From assembly GCA_963696325.1 (NCBI GenBank), contig CAVOJV010000031.1:62001-126000 (forward strand): 64,000 nt of DNA, read 5' to 3'. Shown piece after piece: positions 50,397 to 60,141 of the stretch. The notes under the pieces are model-generated. The model was not told the DNA's origin and made no database searches. It saw only the letters and a list, made by a program, of their open reading frames with translations. Both the position numbers and the translations under genes were made by a program. Source of the stretch: CAVOJV01 sp963696325 (lineage in GTDB: Bacteria; Pseudomonadota; Gammaproteobacteria; Competibacterales; Competibacteraceae). Every line of letters starts with the position of its first letter. The first letter of the stretch is position 1.

Positions 50397-50741
50397 TTAT
50401 TTGCTCTTTCTGTCAATAACATAGAATAATACAAGACTGAGACCTCCAAAGAAAAATATCATTGCAGGGTAGTTTGCATCCTCATCAAGGATCCCTGCAT
50501 TCGACATAATTGCAGCAACAATAATACCTAATGCAATTCCCATAGCAAGCATTCCTATTTTCAGGGTAAATTTACCCCAGTTGATACTCCCCTTTTGTCC
50601 TTCTTTTCCCGTATTGAAAAGACTTGCATCTGCACCTTTTTCAATAAGGGCCATTCTTTCTTTATTACGGGTTGTATAGTGTACATACATTATACCAAAA
50701 ACAGTTGCGAAAAATGCGATAAAAGCAATTAATGGTTCCAT
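50397..50741 (-). CDS. Small membrane protein, DUF6249-like
   Basis: An intact 114-residue protein with an N-terminal helix (LIAFIAFFATVFGIMYVHY), a cytoplasmic segment with KERMALIEKGAD, and two C-terminal helices (IGMLAMGIALGIIVAAI and AMIFFFGGLSLVLFYVI) ending in a basic DRKSK. The pattern is widespread in Bacteroidota and annotated only as a domain of unknown function. It is often near ECF sigma factor genes. It converges on the peptidase remnant. Confidence 0.7.
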   Translation of the reverse strand: MEPLIAFIAFFATVFGIMYVHYTTRNKERMALIEKGADASLFNTGKEGQKGSINWGKFTLKIGMLAMGIALGIIVAAIMSNAGILDEDANYPAMIFFFGGLSLVLFYVIDRKSK

Positions 50742-50904
50742 AATTTTAATTATTTAGTTAATAACTCTTTTTGTACCTTTAGACACAAAATGAAGGAATC
50801 TGGTTACAAAAAAATGTAAAAAACACGGAGTCGAGTTGTAAAGCATTGACAGGAAATACTCATTAGAATGATTTAATCAAATTGAAACATGTTAAATATC
50901 ATTA

Positions 50905-50932
50905 TTGATAATCCAATATCTTGTTAAATTTG
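50905..50932 (+). promoter_or_regulatory. Possible Bacteroidota-type promoter
   Basis: TTG at 50905-50907 and TAAATTTG at 50925-50932 fit the Bacteroidota -33 TTG / -7 TAnnTTTG pattern, with a slightly short spacer of 17 bp. It lies 21 bp upstream of the dihydroorotate-dehydrogenase-like gene. Supports the taxonomic assignment of this block. Confidence 0.4.
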
Positions 50933-50953
50933 TATTGTTAAAAAAATAACAAT

Positions 50954-51989
50954 ATGATTGATCTATCGTGCAAATACCTGGGATTACAATTAAAAAATCC
51001 CATAATAGTGGGCAGTTCAGGATTAACATCCTCAATACAAAATCTGAAAACAATAGCCAGATGGGTGCAGGAGCTGTTGTTCTTAAATCGATATTTGAAG
51101 AACAGATTAAATTTGAAGCTGACAAATTTATTAAATCCGATAATCCGCAGATTCAATCATGGAATGAGGCATTTCAGGGAATTGTCAGCAAAACTGAATT
51201 TTATTATGAAGAGGCTTTCGAATACCTGACCAGTTATGCAAAAGAACATACTCTGAACAATTACCTGTCTCTAATTTCTGAAGCTAAAAAAGAGATAAGA
51301 ATTCCGGTTATAGCAAGTATAAATTGCAGCACTCAGTACGACTGGCAATATTTTGCCAGGCGCATTCAGGAAGCCGGAGCCGATGCACTTGAACTGAATG
51401 TTTACCTGTTGCCTTCTGATTTTGATAAAAGCGGGACTGAAAATGAAAAGGTCTATTTTGATATTATTCAGGAGGTTAAAAAATTCATTACAATCCCTGT
51501 TTCACTTAAGATCGGTTACTATTTCTCAAGCCTGGCCCAAACTGCTCTTAAGCTATCTGAAACCGGAATTGCAGGATTGACACTTTTTAACAGACCTTAC
51601 AATCCGGATATTGATCTGGTAAATCTGCAGATAGATGCAAAAAACATGTTCAGCTCTGAGACTGAATACTCTCACACCCTTCGCTGGGTTGCTCTTCTGT
51701 CGGGCAGAATTAAATTGCGATATTGCTGCATCAACAGGTATTCATAATCATGAAACAGTTATAAAACAATTGCTTGCCGGGGCTGATGCAGTTCATATGG
51801 TATCGGTATTTTACAAACATCATTTTGATGTATCTGCCACAGATAATAAGTGGTATTGAAACATGGATGACAGAGCATAATTTTAAAAGTATTTCTGATT
51901 TTAAAGGATTATTAAGCAGAAAAAATGTTCATAATCCTGCTTCATATGAACGTGTGCAGTTCCTCCGTCTTTTTTCAAGTGTTGAATAA
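50954..51989 (+). pseudogene. Dihydroorotate-dehydrogenase-like protein, three frameshifts
   Basis: A TIM-barrel flavoprotein of the PyrD-like group, about 340 residues when frames are joined. Pieces are MIDLSCKYLGLQLKNPIIVGSSGLTSS, then GAGAVVLKSIFEEQI to PVSLKIGYYFSSLAQTALKL, then IAASTGIHNHETVIKQLLAGADAVHMVSV and a C-terminal tail. Frame changes are near 51055, 51715 and 51855. The family uses FMN; whether it oxidises dihydroorotate is uncertain. It precedes hdrC by 21 bp on the same strand, so it may belong to the same transcript. Confidence 0.75.
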
Positions 51990-52010
51990 TAATCTTATAA
52001 CAGAATAAAA

Positions 52011-52571
52011 ATGTCTCATTCCGAACATCATACTGAAAGAAATTCACTGGCATACACCATTGAAAAGAATGTAGAAGTACATGCTCAGAAATGCTATCAA
52101 TGCGGCAAATGCTCAGCAGGGTGCCCTGTGGCCGAAGAGATGGATCTGCCGCCAAGCATGGTCATGCGTCTGCTCCAGACTGAAATCGCGGAAAATGATG
52201 ATAAAATACTCCGGTCTCATTCAATATGGCTTTGCGTTACCTGCGAAATGTGCCTGAGCAGATGCCCGATGGAAATTGATATTCCTTCAATGATGGATTT
52301 CCTGAGACAAAAATCGAGGAGTGAAAAGAAAGTAAATAAAAAGGCAAAGAATATTATTGCATTTCATAAATCATTTCTTAATTCAATCAGGTTTACAGGC
52401 CGGCTTTATGAACTTGGCCTTATCATCGATTATAAACGTCAGTCGCTTAATATGACGCAGGATGTTTCGCTTGCTCCCAGAATGATATCAAGAGGGAAAC
52501 TTGCACTTCATACCTGATATGATTAAGGACAAGGCTCATATTGCCAGAATATTCAAAAAAACCAGTAAATA
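52011..52571 (+). pseudogene. hdrC: Heterodisulfide reductase subunit C-like iron-sulfur protein (late frameshift)
   Basis: HdrC carries two [4Fe-4S] clusters that pass electrons between HdrA and HdrB. Both motifs are present: CYQCGKCSAGCP at residues 28-39 and CVTCEMCLSRCP at 75-86. The main frame ends at 52517; one base change near 52495 continues it through HFIPDMIKDKAHIARIF to a TAA at 52571, a normal C-terminus. In organisms without methanogenesis the partner disulfide is unknown, so the gene name reflects homology only. Confidence 0.85.
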
Positions 52572-52583
52572 AAGAGGCAATAA

Positions 52584-53447
52584 ATGAAAATTGGCATATA
52601 TCCCGGATGTTCGTTGACCGGCTCTGCCCGAGACTATAATGAATCAGTTTTTGCCCTGGCAGAAGCATTTGATATGGAGTTTGTTCAGATCCCCGACTGG
52701 AACTGTTGCGGTGCCACTGCTGCGCATAACCTTAACAAGGAATTGTCACTGGCACTTGCCTGCACGTATACTTGCACTTGCCGAAAAAAACGGACTTGAT
52801 GAAATAATTGTACCATGTGCAGCATGTTACAGCCGGCTTGTTGTTACACAGAACGAACTGAAAAAAGATCCGGAACTAAAGAACCGTATCAGCGAAGTGA
52901 TTGAAATGGATTACCGGGGAACCTCAAAGATATCAAATGTTATCGAATGGATCGATAAATATATTATTCCTAAACTTGACGGAAAAATAGTAAATCCAGT
53001 TTAATCATAAAGTTGCCTGTTATTATGGATGCCTGCTTGTAAGACCAAATAAAGTGCTGAATTATGACCGGGCTGAAGATCCTCAGACAATGGATATTGT
53101 AATGAGCAAAATAGGAGCTACACCGGTTGATTACCCATATAAAACAGAATGTTGCGGTGCAGGATTTTCCGTTTCACGTACAGATATTGTTTCAAAATTG
53201 TCGGGTAAAATTATTGAAGATGCTGAACACCGTGGTGCTGAGGCAATGATTGTTGCCTGCCCGATGTGCCATTCAAATCTGGATATGCGCAGGTCCGGAT
53301 ATCAATAAATACTGGAAAACAGAATATAAGATCCCTGTCATTTTTGTTACACAGGCAATTGGATTGGCTATTGGATTGCCGGCAAAAGAAGGTTGGATTG
53401 AAAGCGGCATTTTGTTGAAGTTAAAATCAGTTAAGAGAGAAAAATAA
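52584..53447 (+). pseudogene. hdrB: Heterodisulfide reductase subunit B-like protein, frameshifted
   Basis: HdrB holds the disulfide-reducing noncubane clusters bound by two CCG domains. Both are seen in separate frames: DWNCCGATAAHN with PCAACYSR, then TECCGAGFS with CPMCHSNLD. The start MKIGIYPGCSLTGSARDYNES and the tail IPVIFVTQAIGLAIGL are also present. Frame breaks lie near 52760, 53010 and 53290. Joined, the product is about 290 residues, the family length. It lies between hdrC and hdrA. Confidence 0.85.
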
Positions 53448-53460
53448 TTATAAATAATAT

Positions 53461-55473
53461 GGCAAGAATAGGTGTTTTTGTTTGTCATTGCGGTGAAAAT
53501 ATAAGCGCAACAGTCGATTGCGGAAAAGTTGCAGAAACTATCGGTGAAACTGAAAGCATGTTGCATTCAGTACCGATTATAAATATATGTGCTCCGATCC
53601 GGGGCAGACCCTGATAAAAGATGCTATTAAAGAGCATAACCTTGACAGGTGTTGTAGTTTCGGCCTGTTCGCCGCGGATGCATGAACCTACTTTCAGAAA
53701 AGCATGTGCCGAAGGTGGTTTGAATCCATTCTTGTGTGAAATGGCAAATCTCCGTGAACATTGTTCATGGGTTCACGAAAAAAATGAACTGACCACTGAA
53801 AAGGCGATAGATATTGTAAGGACACATGGTTGAAAAAGTAAAACATAATTCTGCACTTCAACCAATCAGGGTTCCGGTTACAAAAACTGCTCTGGTAATT
53901 GGAGGCGGTATTGCAGGTATTCAGGCAGCACTTGATATTGCCAATACCGGGCATAAAGTGATAATGGTTGAACGCTCACCTTCAATTGGTGGACATATGT
54001 CGCAGCTTTCAGAAACTTTCCCGACCCTCGACTGCTCCCAATGTATTCTTAACACCCCGAATGGTCGAAGTGGCGCAGCATCCGAATATTACACTTTATA
54101 CCTATGCTGAGGTTGAAAGTGTTGAAGGATTTATTGGGAATTTTAAAGTAAAAATCCGGAAAAAAGCCAAGAGCCTTGATGAAAAAGCTATGTACAGGTT
54201 GCGGTTTATGTACAACAAAATGTCCTCAGAAAAAAATACCAAACGAATTTGAGCAGGGTATGGGAATGCGGCCGGCAATTTATGTTCCTTTTCCTCAGGC
54301 AGTTCCCAACAAACCGGTGATCGACAGAGAACATTGTACCTATTATATTAAAGGTAAATGTAAGGTTTGTGAAATAGTTTGCCCGACAAAGGCAATCCGT
54401 TTCGATCAGCCGGATGAAATACTTGAAGTAGAGATCGGGGCAATTGTTATTGCTACAGGTTTTGATATTAAAGCATGCTGATTTCTTCCCTGAATATGGT
54501 TATGGAAAATATAAAGATGTTATCGACGGACTGCAGTTCGAACGGCTGGCTTCTGCTTCCGGTCCAACAGCTGGTGCAATCTGACGGCCTTCGGACGGAC
54601 AGGTGCCAAAGAATATTGTATTTATTGCCTGTGCCGGATCACGCGATCCTGCAAAAGGAATTGCATATTGTTCAAAAATATGCTGCATGTATACTGCCAA
54701 GCATGCCATGCTTTATAAACATAAAGTTCATGAAGGCAAGGCTCATGTATTTTATATGGATATCCGTCAGGCGGTAAAGAACTATGAAGAATTTGTCCGC
54801 CGTGCCATTGAAGAAGATTATGTGAATTATGTCCGTGGCAGGGTTTCGACAATTTATGAAAGAGATGGCAAGTTGATCGTCAAAGGTGTTGATACTCTTA
54901 TTGGTGGCACAGCCTGTTGAGATAGTTGCTGATATGGTGGTTCTGGCCACTGCCGGAGTTGCAAATCCGGGTGCCGAAGAACTTGCCCAGAAATTGCATG
55001 TTTCGTATGATTCTCATAAGTTCTTTGCCGAAGCACATCCAAAATTAAAACCGGTTGAAACCAATACTGCCGGTATATTTCTTGCAGGAGCCTGCCAGAA
55101 TCCAAAAGATATTCCTGATTCAGTATCGCAGGCTTCCGGAGCTGCTGTTAAAGTTGCGGCACTGTTCTCACAAAGCGAACTTACCCGTGAACCATTGGTG
55201 GCTGTATGTTAACCGCACGGCTCCACCAATGTATTCTACCTGTGTGGGATGTTTCCTTTGCCAATCGGTTTGTCCATACCAGGCAATTGAGCGTGGAAGA
55301 ATTTAAAAACCGCGATGGAAAAATTGTTAAGACAGTGGCTAAAGATAAATGAAGGGCTTTGCCAGGGATGCGGAACCTGTGTTGCACTATGCCGCTCAAA
55401 ATCAATCGACCTGCATGGCTATTCCAATAACCAGATGTACGCTGAAGTAGTGGCATTGCTTAATGAATATTAG
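53461..55473 (+). pseudogene. hdrA: Heterodisulfide reductase subunit A-like flavoprotein, frameshifted
   Basis: HdrA contains the FAD that carries out electron bifurcation. Pieces in several frames are [30 protein letters not shown], the FAD fold ALVIGGGIAGIQAALDIA, CTGCGLCTTKCP, CKVCEIVCPTKAI, AYCSKICCMYTAKHA, ATAGVANPGAEELA, AGACQNPKDIPDSV, STCVGCFLCQSVCPYQAI and CQGCGTCVALCRSKSI. Total length about 665 residues matches HdrA. At least six frame changes occur. None of the breaks is an isolated in-frame TGA, so selenocysteine does not explain them. Confidence 0.88.
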
Positions 55474-55509
55474 AATATAGTATAAGATCAGTTTATAAAT
55501 AGAGAATAT

Positions 55510-55954
55510 ATGTCAGATTTTGAACCAAAAGTAGTTGCCTTTGTCTGCAACTGGTGTACTTATGCCGGTGCCGATTTAACCGGTACAAGCCGTATAAAGT
55601 ATGCCTCCAATGTAAAGATAATACGTTTCCCCTGTACCGGCCGCATTGATTTCATGCTGTCTGCTGAAGGCGTTTGCCAATGGTGCCGACGGAATCATAG
55701 TTTCCGGCTGTCATCCCAACGATTGTCATTATACTTCCGGAAATTTCCATGCAAAACGTCGCTGGATAATGTTTAAGGAACTGATGGATTTTATGGGAAT
55801 TGATATGAACCGGATTACTTTTTCGTGGGTATCAGCAGCCGAAGGTGCAAAATGGGCTGAGGTTGTCAACTACAACTGTTACCACGTATCCGCGAACTCG
55901 GACCTTATGTATCTTACAAGCAATTGGTCAATAAACCAGTTGAAGAGGAGGTAA
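55510..55954 (+). pseudogene. MvhD/FlxD-like [2Fe-2S] electron-transfer subunit, one frameshift
   Basis: The MvhD domain hands electrons to HdrA. The start holds VAFVCNWCTYAGADLTG and the second frame holds GIIVSGCHPNDCHY and FHAKRRWIMFKELMDFMGI. These are the cysteine patterns of the family. One frame change falls near 55665. It starts 36 bp after hdrA and ends just before the next Fe-S gene. In Flx-Hdr systems this subunit is FlxD. Confidence 0.82.
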
Positions 55955-55957
55955 AAA

Positions 55958-56765
55958 ATGAATAATTTATTACCACGGGCAAAAGAATTGCTTGAAAACA
56001 AAACCGTTCAGGTTGTTATAGGTTATGAAGCCGGCCCAACTGGTATAGCACGTCCTGCATTTATCACAGACCCTCGAAAAGCTGACAAGCTGATTTATGA
56101 TGATCGCTGTGTTCAGAATCTGGCTGTTTATCTGACAAAAAAAGAGGTTAAACATCTTGGTAAAATGGGTATTGTTGCTACTCTTCCTGTTATGCGAAGC
56201 ATCATGATGCTGATTTCCGAACAACAGGTTATTGCAGAAAGTATTGTAGTCCTTGGTATTTCGACAGAAGGAAAATTGCTCGATATTGCCGACATGCAAG
56301 TGATGCAAGGCCTACATTGAGAAATCGGATCTAAACAATCCGGCAAAAGATGCAAGAACTCTAGCTCAACTAAATAAATTCACTCGCTGACGAAAAATTT
56401 GAATACTGGCAGAAAGGAACTTTCAAAATGCATAAAATGCTATGCCTGCCGCCAGGCATGTCCGATGTGTTATTGCACACGGTGCACGGTTGAGTGCAAC
56501 CAGCCTCAATGGATCCCGGTTCAGGCAAATACCCATGGAAATATGGAATGGCATATCCTGAGAGCGATGCACCTGGCAGGTCGCTGCATCAGTTGCGGTG
56601 AATGCGGAAGAGCTTGCCCGGTAGGCATTCCCTGCCATCTTACTTACAATGCAGCTGGCTGATCAGGTTCATAAATATTTTAAAGTATATGCCGGCACAT
56701 CCGAAAAGATGAGTTCTGTATTATCAACCTATGAACCCAATGATAAAGAAAGCTTTATAATTTAA
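55958..56765 (+). pseudogene. FlxC-like 4Fe-4S protein, frameshifted
   Basis: An iron-sulfur protein of about 265 residues in pieces. The N-terminal part (LLPRAKELLENKTVQVVIGYE, then DDRCVQNLAVYLTKKEV) resembles F420-hydrogenase-beta-like proteins. The middle has CIKCYACRQACPMCYCTRC and CISCGECGRACPVGIPC, two cluster motifs with extra cysteines, and the end reads YEPNDKESFII. Frame breaks lie near 56305, 56390 and 56650. It lies between the MvhD-like and dicluster genes, the place expected for FlxC. The exact function is inferred from context. Confidence 0.7.
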
Positions 56766-56766
56766 C

Positions 56767-57778
56767 ATGGAAACAACGAAAAAATTAATACGGAAACAAT
56801 CGCTGGAAAAGTTATATACCAATTTGTCGGCAAGCCGTAAGGTTTATGCGCCGGTTGTAGGGCTGACAAACAGGTTGAATACAAATACAATCCGGCTTTT
56901 GCTGATGTAACATTTGACCATATCAGGTCAACATTATCGGTTAAAAATGTGGTATTCCCAAAGGTTGAAAACCTGTTGTATTATACCAACAGCAAAACTG
57001 AAAGCACAGTTACGGACATTGACCTGAACAAAATTCCTGAAGTAGTCCTCTGGGGTGCTCATCCCTGCGATAATGCAGCTTTTGATGTTCTTCGCTCGAT
57101 ATTCTGCTGGGATATTAAAGATGAGTTCTTTCAGAAACGTCTGGAAAAATTTGTGGTTATAGGATTAGCCTGCCACAGAGCGATGATTATTGTTTTTGTA
57201 CTTCAGTAGGGCTTGCTCCGGATTCAACCAAAGGAAGCGACATACTGCTTCAAGACTTAAAAAATGGTGATTATCAGGCTGAAATTCTGACAGAAAAAGG
57301 TGAAAATATTGTCAATACCGCATCACGAATTGTTTGAACAATTCTCAGATGAAAAAGTTATTACTTACCGATGTAAAACAGAAATTCAGTCATAAGCAGG
57401 TAACAGAAAAACTGGCAGGGGCATTTCGAGCATCCTTTCTGGGTGGAAAATTCGTTGCGTTGCATCGGTTGCGGAGCATGTGCCTATGTTTGCCCGACAT
57501 GTGCATGTTTTGATATCCAGGACGAAACAAGAGGTAAAGAAGGGAGACGTTACCGTAGCTGGGATTCATGCGGATTTGGATTGTTTACATTGCACACTTC
57601 AGGTCATAATCCGCGTGAAGTGCAAAGCCAGAGATGGCGGCAACGGATAATGCATAAATTTTCCTATATGCCCGATCGGAATGAATCATTGGGTTGTGTT
57701 GGTTGCGGCAGATGTTCCAGCGGTTGCCCGGTTGATATGAATATTGCAGAACAATTAGAAGCATTACAAAATATTTAA
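56767..57778 (+). pseudogene. FlxB-like 4Fe-4S dicluster protein (sulfite-reductase-A-like), frameshifted
   Basis: Frames join to a protein of about 335 residues: METTKKLIRKQSLEKLY, VVFPKVENLLYYTNSK, GAHPCDNAAFDVLRSIF, DDYCFCTSVGLAPDS, then SLRCIGCGACAYVCPTCACFDI and LGCVGCGRCSSGCPVDMNIAE. The two cysteine clusters and upstream domain match anaerobic sulfite reductase subunit A and FlxB. Frame breaks near 56855, 57180, 57335 and 57400. It starts two bases after the preceding gene. Inferred electron relay between FlxA and the Hdr core. Confidence 0.75.
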
Positions 57779-57789
57779 TGATATTAAAC

Positions 57790-58624
57790 AATGAGCGAGA
57801 ATATATATAAGCCCTACCTGATGGAGATCGAAATATTGTCGAAGAGACACCTGATGTAAGGACATTCCGTTTAAAATTTAAAAATGCTGAAGAAGCAGAA
57901 AAGTTTTCCTTTAAAGCCGGGCAGTTTGGAGAATATTCGGTTTTTGGAGAAGGGGAATCTACTTTCTGCGTTGCCTCCGCTCCTACCCGAAAGGAATATA
58001 TCGAATGTACTTTCCGTAAAGCAGGCCGTGTTACAAATGCACTGGCGAATCTTGAAGTTGGCGACACAGTTGGATTCAGAGGACCTTATGGAAACACTTT
58101 TCCGATAGAAGAGTGGGAAGGTAAAAACCTTCTGTATATCGCCGGTGGAATTGCTTTGCCTCCGATGCGTTGCGTTATCTGGAACACGATCGACCTTCGT
58201 GAAAAATATAAGGATATTACAATTGTTTATGGTGCACGGACAGTGTCTGATCTTGTTTACAAACACGAATTAAAGGAATGGGCAGAAAGACCTGATATAA
58301 AGCTGATAACAACTGTTGATCCGGGCGGACAGACCCCTGACTGGAAAGGAGAAGTCGGATTTGTACCGATGGTTCTTGAAAAAGTTGCTCCTTCATCTGA
58401 AAATACAATTGCCATCCTTTGCGGTCCTCCGGTAATGATAAAGTTCACAATGCCTGTACTTAAGAAACTTGGATTCCAGGATAAGGATATTTATACAACC
58501 CTGGAAAACAGGATGAAATGCGGATTTGGCAAATGCGGCCGATGCAATGTGGGAAAGTATTTGTCTGCAAGGACGGCCCGGTATTCAGCTATGAACAGAT
58601 ATTAACTTTCCGGAAGAGTATTAG
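57790..58624 (+). pseudogene. FlxA-like FAD/NAD(P)-binding oxidoreductase, frameshifted at both ends
   Basis: A ferredoxin-NAD(P)-reductase-type protein of about 277 residues: EETPDVRTFRLKF, the FAD motif KAGQFGEYSVFG, GFRGPYGNTFP, the NAD-binding YIAGGIALPPMR, and the C-terminal [2Fe-2S] motif MKCGFGKCGRCNVG. This is anaerobic-sulfite-reductase-B/FlxA/HydG-like. Breaks are near 57835, 58558 and 58608; correcting the last gives an ending PEEY and a TAG at 58622-58624. It would be the NADH entry point of the complex. Confidence 0.8.
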
Positions 58625-58802
58625 ACTAAGTTCAGAGTCTTTCATACGACGGTTATATGATATCATCTTTTCTCATTTGATTATTAACTAAAATATGGGA
58701 TTTTAAAAAGCATTCCGGAAAAATTTACATTAGCAAATAATAATTAAAACAATTTAAGTGATACTGTAACCATTTCATAACTTTACTCGTCAAATAGGCG
58801 GA

Positions 58803-59384
58803 ATGGAATATAAAGGTGATATAATATATATTGAGCAGGTACTTTCCGGGAACATCAGGTGCTTTCAGCTTATATTGTTGATCACCATAAAGATAAAGCA
58901 TTTCAACCTGGCATTCAGGATATGCGGTAACCGTGAAGAAGCGGAAGAGATTACACAGGATTCATTTTTAAAGGCATTACAGGTCACTGAATGGGTTTAA
59001 AATGAAAAGCAGTTTTGCAACATGGCTTTACCGGATTGTTTATAATACTTCAATTTCATATGTCAGAGTTAAGAAAGAAAGGGAGTACTTTCGCTTGAGG
59101 ATTTTCCTGCTGATGCAACAGATTTTATCGGAGATAATTCAAGTGAGGAAGAGGCAGAAAAGGAATACAGAAATGCTTTGATTGGTTTTGCCCTTCAGAA
59201 AATTAATGAGGAAGAAAGAGGATTAATAACTCTTTACTATTATGAAGAGATGAGTACTGAAGAGATTTCTGATGTAACAGGAATAAGCAAATCGAATATT
59301 AAAGTCAGGCTCTTCAGGGCAAGACAGAAGATGCTCGAAATAATTGAGAAAGTTGAAAAGAAGAAATTAGTATATCATGAATAA
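58803..59384 (+). pseudogene. ECF-type RNA polymerase sigma-70 factor, frameshifted
   Basis: Sigma-70 region 2 is seen in NLAFRICGNREEAEEITQDSFLKAL and SSFATWLYRIVYNTSISYVR, region 4 in EEERGLITLYYYEEMSTEEISDVTGISKSNIKVRLFRARQKM. The pieces lie in three frames, with breaks near 58870, 58990 and 59095-59180. Joined length about 190 residues is normal for ECF factors. The next gene starts by overlapping the stop codon, as expected for a partner anti-sigma factor. Confidence 0.8.
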
Positions 59385-59823
59385 ACAGGAAAAATATGAT
59401 GAAGATCTTCTGAGTCAGCTATATTAATCCTGAGAGGATTGAGAAGGCACCGGAAGGATTTACCTCAAAAGTAATGTCGCATATTCAGATTGAGAACGAA
59501 CCTGTAAAGTCTGCCGGATAAGATACGGAAAAGAAATCTTGTGCCGGTCATATCAGGTGCAGTAACCGTTCTGTTAATAGCGTCAGTTTTTCTGATTCCA
59601 GGCAATAAAAGCGATTTAATGACAGTTCCTGCTCTGGAATTTTTAAAGAATATAAAAGTTATCTTTACCCGAAATTGATCTGACTTCCATTTTCAGATTC
59701 AATATACCAGTGCGCTGATTATATGGACTTATTGGAATTCTGATACTATCACTATTAGACAGGGCACTTTACGGAGTATTTCCACAAGGAGAAATAGTAG
59801 AAAGTCTCGATAAGTTAATGTAA
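59377..59823 (+). pseudogene. Putative membrane anti-sigma partner, frameshifted
   Basis: Starts MNKQEKYDEDLLSQ, overlapping the sigma factor stop, and continues in other frames as INPERIEKAPEGFTSKVMSHIQIENEP, a membrane segment VPVISGAVTVLLIASVFLIP, and a C-terminal segment GILILSLLDRALYGVFPQGEI. A short soluble N-terminus followed by membrane helices, coupled to an ECF sigma gene, is the layout of an anti-sigma factor, but no known domain is clear. At least four frame changes. Confidence 0.45.
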
Positions 59824-59859
59824 AGTCATTACAATAGGACTTTCTACTTCTAATAGACT

Positions 59860-60141
59860 TTAGAATTTAAGGCTTTTGACTTTTGAATTAAGACCTTTTG
59901 AATTAAGGGACCTGCTCATTGCACCCAGAACCTCAGGCAGTCCGATTTTTACCTCACAACTGCCTTTAAAATGAACAATCAGAGCACACTGTTCTGCCTG
60001 AACAGAATCATGTCCGCACACTTCAACCAAAGATTTTATTACATGATCGAAAGTGTTAATTTCATCATTGTAAAGCACCAGTGTACTTGATCCACCGCCA
60101 CTCTTTAGTTTATCATCTCTATGTAATGTCCTTTCTTTCAT
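59860..60141 (-). CDS. clpS: ATP-dependent Clp protease adaptor ClpS
   Basis: An intact 93-residue N-recognin adaptor that feeds N-degron proteins to ClpA/ClpC-P. The binding pocket region is seen in LVLYNDEINTFDHVIKSLVEVCGHDSVQAEQCALIVHFKG, with NDE and the CALIVH strand conserved. The C-terminal tail is Ser/Lys-rich. It overlaps the upstream gene by 4 bp (ATGA). Confidence 0.9.
   Translation of the reverse strand: MKERTLHRDDKLKSGGGSSTLVLYNDEINTFDHVIKSLVEVCGHDSVQAEQCALIVHFKGSCEVKIGLPEVLGAMSRSLNSKGLNSKVKSLKF

Noticed and set aside
53461..55473. Selenocysteine or programmed frameshifting in hdrA
   Set aside because: The breaks are changes of frame, not isolated in-frame TGA codons, and there are too many across unrelated genes to be programmed.
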